From contig JAFZOA010000486.1 of assembly GCA_017550775.1 (NCBI GenBank), positions 1 through 13,234 on the forward strand: a stretch of 13,234 nucleotides of DNA, in the 5' to 3' direction. How positions within the stretch are numbered: the first letter of the stretch is position 1; each line of letters opens with the position of its first letter. The notes under the pieces were generated by a model. The model ran no database searches. It was not told the DNA's origin and saw only the letters and a program-made list of their open reading frames with translations. Below, piece after piece: positions 6,253 through 13,234 of the stretch. Source of the DNA: Ruminiclostridium sp. GTDB taxonomy: Bacteria; Bacillota_A; Clostridia; Oscillospirales; Ruminococcaceae. The translations under genes were made by a program, and so were the position numbers.

Positions 6253-7488
6253 ATGAGAAGAGTAGTTATCACAGGGCTCGGTATACTCAGCCCCATCGGA
6301 AACACGGTCGATGAGTTCCGCGAGAACCTTAAGGCCGGCAGACACGGATTCACCCTTGATACATGGTTCCCGGGACAGACCGAGGAAAAGAACGTCGTGG
6401 CGAAGGTAAAGAACTTCGATGTGTCGGAGTACATAGACAAGAAGGAAGCCCGCCGTACCGACCCCGTGACACAGTACGCGGTGTATGCGTCAAAGAAAGC
6501 GCTTGAGGACGCGGGTACCGACTTCGCGGACATAGACCCCTACAAGCGCGGCGTTATAATCGCGAGCGGCATAGGCGGCATCCAGACAACCGAAGAACAG
6601 GTGCTCAACTACCACAACAAGGGCAACGGGCGCGTTTCCGTATTCACGATACCGATGATGATCGGTAACATGGCTCCCGGCGTGGTTGCGATAAAGACCG
6701 GCTTCAAGGGCGCGAACTATACGATAGTGTCCGCCTGCGCGTCCTCGACCCATGCGATAGGCGAGGCGTTCAGAATGATAAAGCACGGATATCTCGACTG
6801 CGCTATAGCGGGTGGAAGCGAGGCGTGCAGCATCGGCTTCGCTCAGGCGGGCTTCAACAATATGCACGCTATTACCCGGAGCACAGACCCCGACCGCGCT
6901 TCGATACCGTTCGACAAGGAACGCTCGGGATTCGTTCTGGGCGACGGCTCGGGAATAGTGATACTCGAAGAATACGAGCACGCGGTAAAGCGCGGCGCGA
7001 AGATATACGCAGAGCTTGCCGGCTACGGCGCGACCTGCGACGCGTACCATGAGACAAGTCCCGACCCCGCAGGCGATGCGGGCGCAAAAGCTATGGAGTT
7101 CGCGGTGAACGAGGCGGGAGTCCCGCTCGAAACGATAAACTACTGCAACGCCCACGGCACCTCCACGAAAATGAACGACGCGACCGAGACAATGGCGCTC
7201 AAAAAGACCTTCGGCGACCACGCGTACAAGATCGCGGTCAACTCCACAAAGTCCATGACCGGGCATCTGCTCGGCGCGGCGGGAGGACTTGAAGCTGTGG
7301 CAGTGGCGCTTCAGATGAATGGCGGATTTGTCCACCCGACGGTAGGACTTACCATGGACGACGAGGAATGCGACCTCGACAACTGCAAGGGCAGCACAAG
7401 AGAAATGAAGATCACCGGCGCAATAAGCAACTCACTCGGCTTCGGAGGACACAACGCGACCTTGTGCTTCCTGCCTGCGGACAGATAA
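6253..7488 (+). CDS. fabF: Beta-ketoacyl-ACP synthase II
   Basis: Condenses acyl-ACP with malonyl-ACP during elongation. The 411-residue protein has the full-length two-half thiolase fold, with nucleophile C162 in VSACASSTHAIG (159-170), H301 in NAHGTSTKMND, K334 in STKSMTGH and H338 in the same motif. GGSEACSIGF (187-196) and the C-terminal SNSLGFGGHNA are family signatures. It starts 22 nt after fabG with an AAGGAGA site. No second FabB/FabF-type synthase is visible, so within this window it is the only elongating condensing enzyme. Confidence 0.97.
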   Translation: MRRVVITGLGILSPIGNTVDEFRENLKAGRHGFTLDTWFPGQTEEKNVVAKVKNFDVSEYIDKKEARRTDPVTQYAVYASKKALEDAGTDFADIDPYKRGVIIASGIGGIQTTEEQVLNYHNKGNGRVSVFTIPMMIGNMAPGVVAIKTGFKGANYTIVSACASSTHAIGEAFRMIKHGYLDCAIAGGSEACSIGFAQAGFNNMHAITRSTDPDRASIPFDKERSGFVLGDGSGIVILEEYEHAVKRGAKIYAELAGYGATCDAYHETSPDPAGDAGAKAMEFAVNEAGVPLETINYCNAHGTSTKMNDATETMALKKTFGDHAYKIAVNSTKSMTGHLLGAAGGLEAVAVALQMNGGFVHPTVGLTMDDEECDLDNCKGSTREMKITGAISNSLGFGGHNATLCFLPADR

Positions 7489-7500
7489 CGGAGGGACGAT

Positions 7501-7980
7501 ATGCAGTACGAACACAATGAGCTGCTCGGCGCGGCTAAGGAATATATAGCACTTATGAAGGACAGCGGGCTCGGATACTTCCGCATCAAGAACGACAAGT
7601 TCGAGATCGAGCTCGGCGAGAAACCGCAGCACATGATGCCGCCCCCGCCTCCGATGCAGCCGGGACAGTTTGCGGGACAGGTCCTGCCCGGACAGCCCCT
7701 TCCGCCCCAGCCTGACCTTGCCGGAAAGCAGGACAGCAGCAAAAGCGGAAAGATCATGAACTCGCCGATAGTCGGAACGTTCTACGCGGCTCCCTCACCC
7801 GAGAAGCCCCCGTTCGTGACGATAGGCCGACAGGTGGCAAAGGGCGACGTTCTGTTCATTATCGAGAGTATGAAGCTTATGAACGAGGTAATGAGCGAGT
7901 ACGACGGCGTTGTGGCTGAGATATTCGTCGAGGACGGCGAGACCGTCGAGTTCGGTCAGCCGATCATGCGTATAGAATAA
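7501..7980 (+). CDS. accB: Biotin carboxyl carrier protein of acetyl-CoA carboxylase
   Basis: Carries biotin between the AccC carboxylase and the AccA/AccD transferase. The 159-residue protein has an N-terminal helical part (1-40), a proline- and glutamine-rich flexible linker (about 46-73, with PPPPP and PGQPLPPQP), and a C-terminal biotinyl domain starting about residue 86 (MNSPIVGTFYAAPSPE). The biotinylated lysine is K125 in ESMKLMNEV. The domain ends in the expected VEDGETVEFGQPIMRIE. It starts 12 nt after fabF behind a GGAGG site. The linker is the feature that separates a carrier of this complex from a free biotinyl domain. Confidence 0.96.
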   Translation: MQYEHNELLGAAKEYIALMKDSGLGYFRIKNDKFEIELGEKPQHMMPPPPPMQPGQFAGQVLPGQPLPPQPDLAGKQDSSKSGKIMNSPIVGTFYAAPSPEKPPFVTIGRQVAKGDVLFIIESMKLMNEVMSEYDGVVAEIFVEDGETVEFGQPIMRIE

Positions 7981-7986
7981 AACAGC

Positions 7987-7990
7987 GAGG
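7987..7990 (+). promoter_or_regulatory. Ribosome binding site that favours the GTG start of fabZ
   Basis: GAGG lies 9 nt before the GTG at 8000 but 15 nt before the in-frame ATG at 8006. The ATG at 7993 is out of frame. This makes GTG the better start. Confidence 0.55.
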
Positions 7991-7999
7991 TAATGAGCC

Positions 8000-8425
8000 G
8001 TGAAAATGGATATTGAGCAGATAAAGCAGGTAATACCGCACCGCGACCCGTTCCTGCTGATAGACGAGATCGAGGAGATCGAGGAAGGAAAGCGCGCCGT
8101 CGCCCTTAAACACATCAAGGCGGACGACTTCTGGTTCCGGGGGCATTTCCCCGACTACCCGGTAGTCCCGGGCGTGCTGATACTCGAAATGCTTGCCCAG
8201 ACCGGAGCCGTGGCTATGCTTATGCTCCCGGAGAACAAGGGCAAGATCGGGTTCTTCGGCGGTGTAAAGGAAGCTAAGTTCCGCAGGCAGGTAGTTCCCG
8301 GCGACACGCTTCGTCTTGAGGTCGAGATCGTAAAGGTCAAGGGACCAGTAGGCGTAGGCAAGGGCATAGCTACCGTGAACGGCGAGAAAGCCTGCACCGC
8401 AGAGATAACCTTCGCAATAAAATAA
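8000..8425 (+). CDS. fabZ: 3-hydroxyacyl-ACP dehydratase
   Basis: Removes water from (R)-3-hydroxyacyl-ACP to give trans-2-enoyl-ACP, the substrate of FabK. The 141-residue hot-dog-fold protein opens [20 protein letters not shown]. Its active site motif [18 protein letters not shown] (46-63) holds catalytic H49 and E63. A GTG start at 8000 is chosen from the spacing to GAGG; an ATG two codons later would shorten it by two residues only. It sits 19 nt after accB and 18 nt before accC, the normal accB-fabZ-accC order. FabZ acts on all chain lengths; no FabA- or FabM-type isomerase is seen nearby. Confidence 0.96.
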   Translation: MKMDIEQIKQVIPHRDPFLLIDEIEEIEEGKRAVALKHIKADDFWFRGHFPDYPVVPGVLILEMLAQTGAVAMLMLPENKGKIGFFGGVKEAKFRRQVVPGDTLRLEVEIVKVKGPVGVGKGIATVNGEKACTAEITFAIK

Positions 8426-8443
8426 GGCGGAAGCAAAGACAGT

Positions 8444-9787
8444 ATGATCGATAGAATACTTATAGCAAACCGCGGCGAGATAGCGCTGAGAGTTATCCGC
8501 GCCTGCCGCGAGCTTGGAATAGAGACTGTCGCGGTATATTCCACCGCGGACAGGACCGCGCTCCACGCGCAGATAGCAGACCGCTCAGTCTGCATCGGCG
8601 GCGCGAGAAGCACCGACAGCTACCTTAACACCCGCGCTATCCTCGCCGCCTGCGAGATAACCGGCGCACAGGCGATACACCCGGGCTTCGGGTTCCTCTC
8701 CGAGAGCAGTCGTTTCGTGCGGCTTTGCAGCAAGTGCGGCATAAAGTGGATAGGCCCCGACGCGGACGCTATGGACGCTATGGGCGACAAGGCGAACGCA
8801 AAGGCTACCATGATAAAAGCGGGCGTTCCCGTGGTGTCCGGCTCGGACGGCATAGTCGAAAGCGTAGATGAGGCAAAGCGCATCGCCGCGGAGATAGGCT
8901 ACCCTGTGCTCGTAAAGGCGAGCGCCGGCGGCGGCGGACGCGGGATACGCCGCGCGGACAGCGAGGAAGAGCTCGAACCCGCGCTCACAGCCGCAAAGCA
9001 GGAGGCTCTGCGCTTCTTCGGAAACGACGAGGTGTACATCGAGAAGTTCATCGTTGACCCGCGCCATGTCGAGATACAGGTACTCGCCGACGAATACGGC
9101 AATGTCATCCACCTCGGCGAACGTGACTGCTCCTGTCAGCGCCGCAACCAGAAGATGCTCGAAGAGTCCCCGAGCCCGATAATGACACCGGAGCTCCGGG
9201 AGAAGATGGGCGAGGCGGCGGTTAAGGCGGCAAAGGCTTGCGGCTACCACAACGCGGGTACAGTGGAGTTCCTTGTGGACAAGGACAGGAACTTCTACTT
9301 CATGGAAATGAACGCGCGCATACAGGTCGAGCACCCCGTCACCGAAATGGAGACCGGCATCGACCTTATAAAGCAGCAGATACTTATAGCGAGCGGAGTT
9401 CCCCTCGGCATAAAGCAGGAGGACGTCAAGCTCTCCGGACACACGATAGAGTGCCGTATCAACGCCGAGGACCCCAAGAACGGGTTCCGCCCCTGCCCCG
9501 GAAAGATAGATTTTATCCATTGTCCCGGCGGCTTCGGGGTGCGTATCGACTCCGCGGTGTATCAGGGCTACGAGATACCGCAGTTCTACGACAACATGAT
9601 CGCGAAGCTCATAGTCCACGGGCGCGACAGGAACGAGGCAATAACCAAGATGCGCGTGGCTCTCGGAGAAATGCTCATAGAGGGCATTCAGACCAATATC
9701 GACTATCAGCTCAGCGTCCTACGCGACGCGGACTTTATAAGCGGCAACTTCGATATAGGATTTCTCAACCGCAAAGACTTTACCTGA
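8444..9787 (+). CDS. accC: Biotin carboxylase subunit of acetyl-CoA carboxylase
   Basis: Carboxylates the biotin on AccB with ATP and bicarbonate. The 447-residue protein has the three-part ATP-grasp layout at normal length: N-terminal domain (IANRGEIALR, 7-16; HPGFGFLSE, 79-87), ATP-grasp domain with K116, K158 and the glycine loop AGGGGRGIRR (161-170), H208, and the catalytic run MEMNARIQVEHP (287-298) with E288, N290, R292 and E296. E275 is the other metal ligand. The C-terminal domain includes GHTIECRINAEDP. Gene order next to accB, accD and accA supports acetyl-CoA carboxylase rather than pyruvate or propionyl-CoA carboxylase. The position often Thr in MEMNTRIQVEHP is Ala here (291). Confidence 0.97.
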   Translation: MIDRILIANRGEIALRVIRACRELGIETVAVYSTADRTALHAQIADRSVCIGGARSTDSYLNTRAILAACEITGAQAIHPGFGFLSESSRFVRLCSKCGIKWIGPDADAMDAMGDKANAKATMIKAGVPVVSGSDGIVESVDEAKRIAAEIGYPVLVKASAGGGGRGIRRADSEEELEPALTAAKQEALRFFGNDEVYIEKFIVDPRHVEIQVLADEYGNVIHLGERDCSCQRRNQKMLEESPSPIMTPELREKMGEAAVKAAKACGYHNAGTVEFLVDKDRNFYFMEMNARIQVEHPVTEMETGIDLIKQQILIASGVPLGIKQEDVKLSGHTIECRINAEDPKNGFRPCPGKIDFIHCPGGFGVRIDSAVYQGYEIPQFYDNMIAKLIVHGRDRNEAITKMRVALGEMLIEGIQTNIDYQLSVLRDADFISGNFDIGFLNRKDFT

Positions 9788-9803
9788 TAAAAGAGGCTGA
9801 AAT

Positions 9804-10715
9804 ATGGCATTAGAAGATCTTTTCAAGGTCGTGAAAGACCGGTCTATGGCGGACACAAACCCAAAGACCGACAAACCAAAAAAACCGGCGTTCGGTGTGG
9901 AGATACCGAAGGGACTGCTGTTCAAGTGCCCCCGCTGCGCCGCGGTGACCTACCGTGACGAGTTCGAGCGGAACAAGTCGGTATGCCCGTCCTGCAACTA
10001 CCACGCAAGGATAAGCTTCCGCGAACGTCTGGAAATGACCGTGGACAAGGACACCTTCGAGGAGCTTGACGCGGGACTCACCACCCTCAACCCTATCGAC
10101 TTTCCCGGCTATGAAGCAAAGATCGCGGAGCTTCAGGAAAGCTGCGGCATAAAGGAAGCCGTGATAACGGGCGTGTGCAAGATACACCGCTACAAGTGCG
10201 TCATCGGCATCATGGACAGCAACTTCATGATGGCGAGCATGGGAAGCGTTGTGGGCGAGAAGATCACCCGCGCCTTCGAGTACGCGACCGAGCACAAGCT
10301 CCCCGTGGTGCTGTTCACGGCATCGGGCGGCGCGAGAATGCAGGAGGGGATAATCTCGCTCATGCAGATGGCAAAGACCTCGGGAGCTATCGCCCGCCAC
10401 AGTGAAGCGGGTCAGCTCTACGTCACGGTCATGACCGACCCGACCACCGGCGGGGTCACAGCCTCGTTCGCAAGTCTCGGTGACATCATCATCGCCGAGC
10501 CGAAGGTGCTGATCGGCTTCGCGGGAAGACGCGTTATCGAGGGTACGATCAAGCAAAAGCTCCCGGACGATTTCCAGTCCGCCGAGTTCATGCTCAGAAA
10601 CGGGTTCGTGGATATGATAGTTGAGCGCAGAGTCATGCGCCCGACTCTCTCAAAGATATTCCGTACACACAACTACACCCGCACGGAGGAATACAGGGGA
10701 GGTGGCGCGAAATGA
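9804..10715 (+). CDS. accD: Acetyl-CoA carboxylase carboxyltransferase subunit beta
   Basis: With AccA, transfers CO2 from carboxybiotin to acetyl-CoA to form malonyl-CoA. The 303-residue protein has the AccD hallmark four-Cys zinc ribbon (C42, C45, C61, C64) after a short basic N-terminus, then a crotonase-like carboxyltransferase domain with [14 protein letters not shown] (135-148), [12 protein letters not shown] (171-182) and [14 protein letters not shown] (210-223). It starts 16 nt after accC behind GAGG. Its stop overlaps the accA start by 4 nt (ATGA, 10712-10715), which fits coupled, equal production of the two subunits of one heterotetramer. Confidence 0.97.
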   Translation: MALEDLFKVVKDRSMADTNPKTDKPKKPAFGVEIPKGLLFKCPRCAAVTYRDEFERNKSVCPSCNYHARISFRERLEMTVDKDTFEELDAGLTTLNPIDFPGYEAKIAELQESCGIKEAVITGVCKIHRYKCVIGIMDSNFMMASMGSVVGEKITRAFEYATEHKLPVVLFTASGGARMQEGIISLMQMAKTSGAIARHSEAGQLYVTVMTDPTTGGVTASFASLGDIIIAEPKVLIGFAGRRVIEGTIKQKLPDDFQSAEFMLRNGFVDMIVERRVMRPTLSKIFRTHNYTRTEEYRGGGAK

Positions 10716-11515
10716 GCGAGCTTACCGCGACACAAAGACTCGCGCTGATACGGGAAAAGGGAAGACCCACCGTGCGCGACTACATACCCGCTCTGTTCAA
10801 CAACTTCATTGAGCTTCACGGAGACCGCTACTTCGGCGATGACGCGGCTATTATCGGCGGCGTGGGTATGTTCGACTCCTACCCCGTGACCGTTATAGCG
10901 CAGGTCAAGGGGCGCAACCTTGAAGAGAACAAGCACTCAAACTTCTCAATGCCGCACCCCGAGGGATATAGAAAAGCTCTGCGCCTCGCAAAGCAGGCGG
11001 AGAAGTTCCACAGGCCGGTCATCTGTCTTGTTGACACCCCCGGCGCGTTCTGCGGTATCGAAGCCGAAAAGCGCGGACAGGGTGAAGCTATCGCCCGCAA
11101 CCTAATGGAGTTCATGACCCTTCGCACACCGATAATCTCTATCGTGCTCGGCGAGGGCGGAAGCGGGGGAGCACTCGCGCTCGCTGTATGCGACGAGCTT
11201 GCGATGCTCGAAAACGCGCTGTATTCGGTGATCTCGCCGCGCGGCTTTGCATCTATCCTCTGGAAGGACGCGTCCCGGGAATTTGAGGCGGCGGAGCTTA
11301 TGAAGATCACCGCGGAGGATCTTACCCGGTTCGGCGTGTGCGATCACATCATCGAGGAGCCGGACGGCGGCGCGCACCTCGACCGCGAGCTTACCACCGA
11401 GAACATCGCAGAGTACCTTACCGAGTCAATACCGAGGCTAAAGCAGATCGGGATAGACGAACTGCTTGCGAAGAGGTACGACAAATTCCGCAAAATAGGC
11501 GTTTTTTCGGAATAA
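10712..11515 (+). CDS. accA: Acetyl-CoA carboxylase carboxyltransferase subunit alpha
   Basis: Partner of AccD in the carboxyltransferase. The 267-residue protein contains [11 protein letters not shown] (34-44), [15 protein letters not shown] (78-92), DTPGAFCG (108-115) and the oxyanion loop [13 protein letters not shown] (147-159). It is shorter than the roughly 319-residue E. coli protein, mainly because the N-terminal helical extension is reduced, as in other Firmicutes. GGGGAGG lies before the ATG inside the end of accD. It is the last gene before a 168-nt AT-rich gap, in which I see no convincing terminator, so part of the transcription may run on into acpP. Confidence 0.96.
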   Translation: MSELTATQRLALIREKGRPTVRDYIPALFNNFIELHGDRYFGDDAAIIGGVGMFDSYPVTVIAQVKGRNLEENKHSNFSMPHPEGYRKALRLAKQAEKFHRPVICLVDTPGAFCGIEAEKRGQGEAIARNLMEFMTLRTPIISIVLGEGGSGGALALAVCDELAMLENALYSVISPRGFASILWKDASREFEAAELMKITAEDLTRFGVCDHIIEEPDGGAHLDRELTTENIAEYLTESIPRLKQIGIDELLAKRYDKFRKIGVFSE

Positions 11516-11603
11516 AACGACTTATGCTGTTTGTGCGGTATGCCTAAAATGCGTTATGAGATTTATGTAAAAGTGCCGATTTTAGAAAAAATGCAAAAAG
11601 CTA

Positions 11604-11632
11604 TTGATTTTTTGAAAAGTATCATTTATAAT
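11604..11632 (+). promoter_or_regulatory. Probable sigma-A promoter of acpP
   Basis: TTGATT (11604-11609) and TATAAT (11627-11632) are separated by 17 nt, in the AT-rich gap after accA. The expected start is near 11639, giving a leader of about 45 nt with a GGAGG (11671-11675) 8 nt before the acpP ATG. ACP is needed in far larger amounts than the enzymes, so a separate promoter makes sense. The -10 lies in the middle of a perfect palindrome. Confidence 0.7.
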
Positions 11633-11636
11633 GATA
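11620..11636. repeat. Perfect palindrome covering the acpP -10 box (candidate operator)
   Basis: TATCATT-TAT-AATGATA has two perfect 7-nt arms around a 3-nt centre, and the centre begins the TATAAT -10. A second pair, GTATCA (11619-11624) and TGATAC (11642-11647), shares the left arm. A dimeric repressor at this place would block the promoter. AT-rich sequence makes chance palindromes more likely, so function is unproven. Confidence 0.45.
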
Positions 11637-11683
11637 AAAGCTGATACATCAACCATTAAAATAATAAAACGGAGGCAATAATT

Positions 11684-11920
11684 ATGATTTTTGACAAGGT
11701 AAAAAGTATAATCGTTGACCAGCTCGACGTTGACGAGGATAAGGTAACATTAAATGCCAGCATTCAGGACGACCTCGGCGCGGATTCTCTCGATATCGTC
11801 GATCTCGTTATGAGCTTTGAGGACGAGTTTGACCTTGAAATACCCGACGATCAGGTTGAGAACATCAAGACTGTCGGCGACGTTGTAAAGTACATTGAGG
11901 ATAACACAGAGGATAACTGA
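11684..11920 (+). CDS. acpP: Acyl carrier protein
   Basis: Carries growing acyl chains on a 4'-phosphopantetheine arm through every step made by the fab genes upstream. The 78-residue acidic protein has the standard four-helix layout and the attachment motif [10 protein letters not shown], with S35 as the modified residue. Key helix II acidic residues (D40, E46, D47) follow. An optimally spaced GGAGG precedes the ATG. Its codons are more AT-rich than those of the neighbouring genes. It stands at the 3' end of the cluster with its own promoter and terminator, while related clusters usually have it between fabH and fabK. A strong intrinsic terminator follows by 14 nt. Confidence 0.97.
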   Translation: MIFDKVKSIIVDQLDVDEDKVTLNASIQDDLGADSLDIVDLVMSFEDEFDLEIPDDQVENIKTVGDVVKYIEDNTEDN

Positions 11921-11934
11921 TAACAGTTTATACT

Positions 11935-11961
11935 GCCCCGTCACAATGGCGGGGCTTTTTT
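11935..11961 (+). terminator. Intrinsic terminator after acpP
   Basis: GCCCCG (11935-11940) and CGGGGC (11950-11955) form a 6-bp GC stem that extends inwards by a T-G wobble, C-G and A-T pair to a small loop (44-46 of the 11900s). Six T residues follow directly (11956-11961). This ends the fatty acid gene block and separates it from the rubrerythrin gene. Confidence 0.93.
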
Positions 11962-11991
11962 ATATCGCCGGACAGGGACGTTTTTTTCGTG

Positions 11992-12021
11992 ATGCGTATA
12001 TTTCTCCCGACGGGTACGCAT
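11992..12021. repeat. Inverted repeat upstream of rubrerythrin (candidate regulatory site)
   Basis: ATGCGTA (11992-11998) and TACGCAT (12015-12021) are perfect 7-nt arms separated by 16 nt. The right arm runs into CATAAT (12019-12024), a 5 of 6 match to a -10 box, but no good -35 lies 17 nt upstream. The position before a peroxide-detoxifying gene fits a regulator site, though the sequence does not match the PerR or Rex consensus as I know them. Confidence 0.35.
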
Positions 12022-12038
12022 AATACCTGCAAATACCG

Positions 12039-12044
12039 AAGGAG
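12039..12044 (+). promoter_or_regulatory. Ribosome binding site that sets the rubrerythrin start
   Basis: AAGGAG lies 11 nt before the ATG at 12056. It overlaps the earlier in-frame GTG at 12044, which therefore cannot be the start. Confidence 0.65.
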
Positions 12045-12055
12045 TGAAGATCATT

Positions 12056-12589
12056 ATGCAGCTTGACGGCTCGAAAACACTTGAAAACCTTAAGACCGCA
12101 GTCGCGGGGGAGATGCAGGCGCGCACCAAATACAACATCTACGGTGAGATCGCACGCAGAGAGGGCTTCCGCGAGATAGCCGACATCTTCGACATGACCG
12201 CGGACAACGAACGCGCTCACGCGGAAATGTGGCTGTCTCAGCTCAGCGGGGGTATCCCCGAAAATACCGCCGCGGCACTCGAAAACGCTGCGGGCGGTGA
12301 ACACTACGAGTGGACGGATATGTACGCGGGCTTTGCGCAGACCGCAAGAGATGAGGGCTTCGACAACATAGCCTCTCTCTTCGACATGGTCGGTCAGATC
12401 GAAAAGGAACATGAAGCGCGTTACCGCGGTCTCATAGACCTGATAAACAGCGGAAAGGTTTTCACCGAGGAGGGCGAGACCGTGTGGATCTGCCGCAACT
12501 GCGGACATCTGCACCACGGCACGTCGGCTCCGGAATACTGTCCCGTCTGCAAGAAACCGCAGGAATACTTCGAGCGCAGGCGGGGATAG
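12056..12589 (+). CDS. Rubrerythrin
   Basis: Non-haem iron protein that reduces hydrogen peroxide in the cytoplasm of anaerobes, fed by electrons from NAD(P)H through a rubredoxin-type donor. The 177-residue protein has an N-terminal four-helix diiron domain with E19 ([10 protein letters not shown]), E52 and H55 (NERAHAEM), E82/E85 ([10 protein letters not shown]), and E116/H119 ([10 protein letters not shown]). A C-terminal rubredoxin-like domain follows with C146, C149, C162 and C165 in two CxxC pairs. Length and domain order match classical rubrerythrin rather than the reversed or sulerythrin forms. The ATG at 12056 is preferred over the GTG four codons earlier. The gene seems to be a single-gene unit after the acpP terminator and converges on spoIIR with a 5-nt gap. 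Confidence 0.95.
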   Translation: MQLDGSKTLENLKTAVAGEMQARTKYNIYGEIARREGFREIADIFDMTADNERAHAEMWLSQLSGGIPENTAAALENAAGGEHYEWTDMYAGFAQTARDEGFDNIASLFDMVGQIEKEHEARYRGLIDLINSGKVFTEEGETVWICRNCGHLHHGTSAPEYCPVCKKPQEYFERRRG

Positions 12590-12609
12590 GCCGGTCATCC
12601 CGCCCCGCC
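12579..12609. repeat. GC-rich inverted repeat at the rubrerythrin/spoIIR junction
   Basis: GGCGGGG (12579-12585) is perfectly complementary to CCCCGCC (12603-12609), and the inner AT/AT (12586-12587, 12597-12598) can extend the stem around a 4-nt bulge. It spans the last codons of both convergent genes. No T tract follows on either strand, so it is not a standard intrinsic terminator. Confidence 0.5.
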
Positions 12610-13234
12610 CAGAAGCGCGTTCAGCAGATCATACAGCGCAAACCGGAACTCGATCTCCCCGCGCTCGGCTTTAAGGCTGTCGGCAGTCGCTCTGTCGGCG
12701 GCCTTTCGCTTCTCGTACAGCTCTCGCCGCGGGAGCCGGCTTTCCGGTATCTCCGCCGCCGCGAGACACACCGACGGGTACAATATACACCACCAGTTCT
12801 TCCCCTCACCCGCACCCAGCACTATCCGCAGAGCGTCGTATTCCCCCGCCGGGAGCGTCACGTCCCCGTACACTCTGGTAGGAAACTCCGCCCGTCCGAC
12901 CGAGCACCTCGCCGTGTACGGACAGTCTATGCTTTGCAGGAACTCGTTCGCCCGCGCCTCGATGTACGGCAGGTCGCGCCCCGCTATCGCCGCAGCCTCG
13001 TCCTTCGAGCGTCCTCCCGCAAATACCGCCCCGAGCTCGGTCAGTATGTAGTCCCGCAGCGCATACTTGATCTTCTGGTCGGCCTCCGAGTCGGAGTTTG
13101 CGAGAATGTGCAGCCGGAATGTGTTGTCCCTGAGCTCGTCGCACTCTTTCGCAAAGCCCGCAAACATCGAGATCAGAATTGCCGCCGCCGTCCCAAGCAG
13201 CATCGCTATGTCAAGCCGTTTTTCTCTTGCAGTC
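12595..13234 (-). CDS. spoIIR: Stage II sporulation protein R, N-terminus cut by window edge
   Basis: In sporulating Firmicutes SpoIIR is made in the forespore, exported, and activates the SpoIIGA protease that processes pro-sigma-E in the mother cell. Counting from the first in-window ATG (13203), the protein shows a hydrophobic export segment (2-17, LLGTAAAILISMFAGF), the conserved FRLHILANSDSEADQ (29-43), EFPTRVYG (106-113), LPAGEYDALRI (117-127) and GEGKNWWCILYPSVC (132-146). All are SpoIIR signatures. The frame stays open beyond 13203 to the edge and reads TAREKRLDIA, a basic segment that suits the cytoplasmic side of a signal anchor. The ATG at 13203 has no ribosome binding site, so the real start is probably outside the window. 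It converges with rubrerythrin. Confidence 0.93.
   Translation of the reverse strand, partial: TAREKRLDIAMLLGTAAAILISMFAGFAKECDELRDNTFRLHILANSDSEADQKIKYALRDYILTELGAVFAGGRSKDEAAAIAGRDLPYIEARANEFLQSIDCPYTARCSVGRAEFPTRVYGDVTLPAGEYDALRIVLGAGEGKNWWCILYPSVCLAAAEIPESRLPRRELYEKRKAADRATADSLKAERGEIEFRFALYDLLNALLGGAG

Noticed and set aside
6490..7335. 281-codon minus-strand frame opposite fabF
   Set aside because: Shadow of fabF, whose triad is intact; no ribosome site, no recognisable motif.
8585..9619. 344-codon minus-strand frame opposite accC
   Set aside because: Shadow of accC; low-complexity composition and no domain signs.
11516..11600. Intrinsic terminator directly after accA
   Set aside because: Short partial palindromes are present but none gives a stable stem followed by a T tract.
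11981..11987. T7 tract after acpP as a second terminator
   Set aside because: No stable GC stem lies directly before it; the hairpin at 11935-11955 with its own T6 already ends the unit.
12044..12055. GTG at 12044 as the rubrerythrin start
   Set aside because: The GTG overlaps the AAGGAG ribosome site itself and no other site lies before it; the ATG at 12056 fits and gives a normal family N-terminus.
1..13234. tRNA, rRNA, CRISPR array, insertion sequence, phage or defence genes
   Set aside because: I looked for repeat-spacer patterns, transposase-type proteins and other accessory genes and saw none; all coding regions belong to core metabolism, stress or sporulation, apart from the amidohydrolase of unknown role.

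Overview
The window looks like part of a low-redundancy chromosome from an anaerobic, spore-forming Clostridia-type Firmicute, probably of the Ruminococcus/Oscillospiraceae kind. Four things suggest this: a FabK-type (not FabI-type) enoyl reductase in a Gram-positive-style fab/acc cluster, SpoIIR at the right edge, a rubrerythrin, and GC-rich coding sequence that still uses many ATA isoleucine codons, with AT-rich intergenic promoters. This placement is inferred from gene content; no database search was possible.

Left part (1-3268, minus strand): a tightly packed unit reads fabD, aroE, aroK, then an amidohydrolase that runs off the left edge. aroE/aroK and aroK/amidohydrolase each overlap by 4 nt (ATGA), so translation is probably coupled. 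This puts one step of fatty acid synthesis (malonyl transfer to ACP) in a unit with two shikimate-pathway steps.

Control region (3269-3448): the gap between fabD and fabH holds two good sigma-A type promoters facing each other. The fabH promoter is a perfect TTGACA-17-TATAAT with an extended -10. The fabD promoter is TTGATT-17-TATAAT on the minus strand, inside the fabH leader. The predicted starts cross over by about 30 nt, and an imperfect 21-bp palindrome lies between the two -10 boxes.

Centre (3449-11920, plus strand): nearly the whole type II fatty acid synthesis pathway, as fabH, fabK, fabG, fabF, accB, fabZ, accC, accD, accA, then acpP after a 168-nt gap with its own promoter and a strong intrinsic terminator. 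AccA/B/C/D make malonyl-CoA, FabD (divergent) loads it on ACP, FabH starts the chain, FabF elongates, and FabG, FabZ and FabK complete each cycle. The order matches the known streptococcal/clostridial cluster except that acpP and fabD are missing from their usual places after fabH and after fabK, and no MarR-type regulator gene is seen next to fabH.

Right part (11962-13234): a rubrerythrin gene on the plus strand, with an inverted repeat upstream, meets a convergent spoIIR gene that enters from the right edge. Only 5 nt separate them.

No stretch above 300 bases lacks a gene. I saw no tRNA, rRNA, CRISPR array, insertion sequence or phage gene. Most of the window is conserved core metabolism; the promoter architecture and gene rearrangement are the parts worth a second look, and I did not find a clearly new system.
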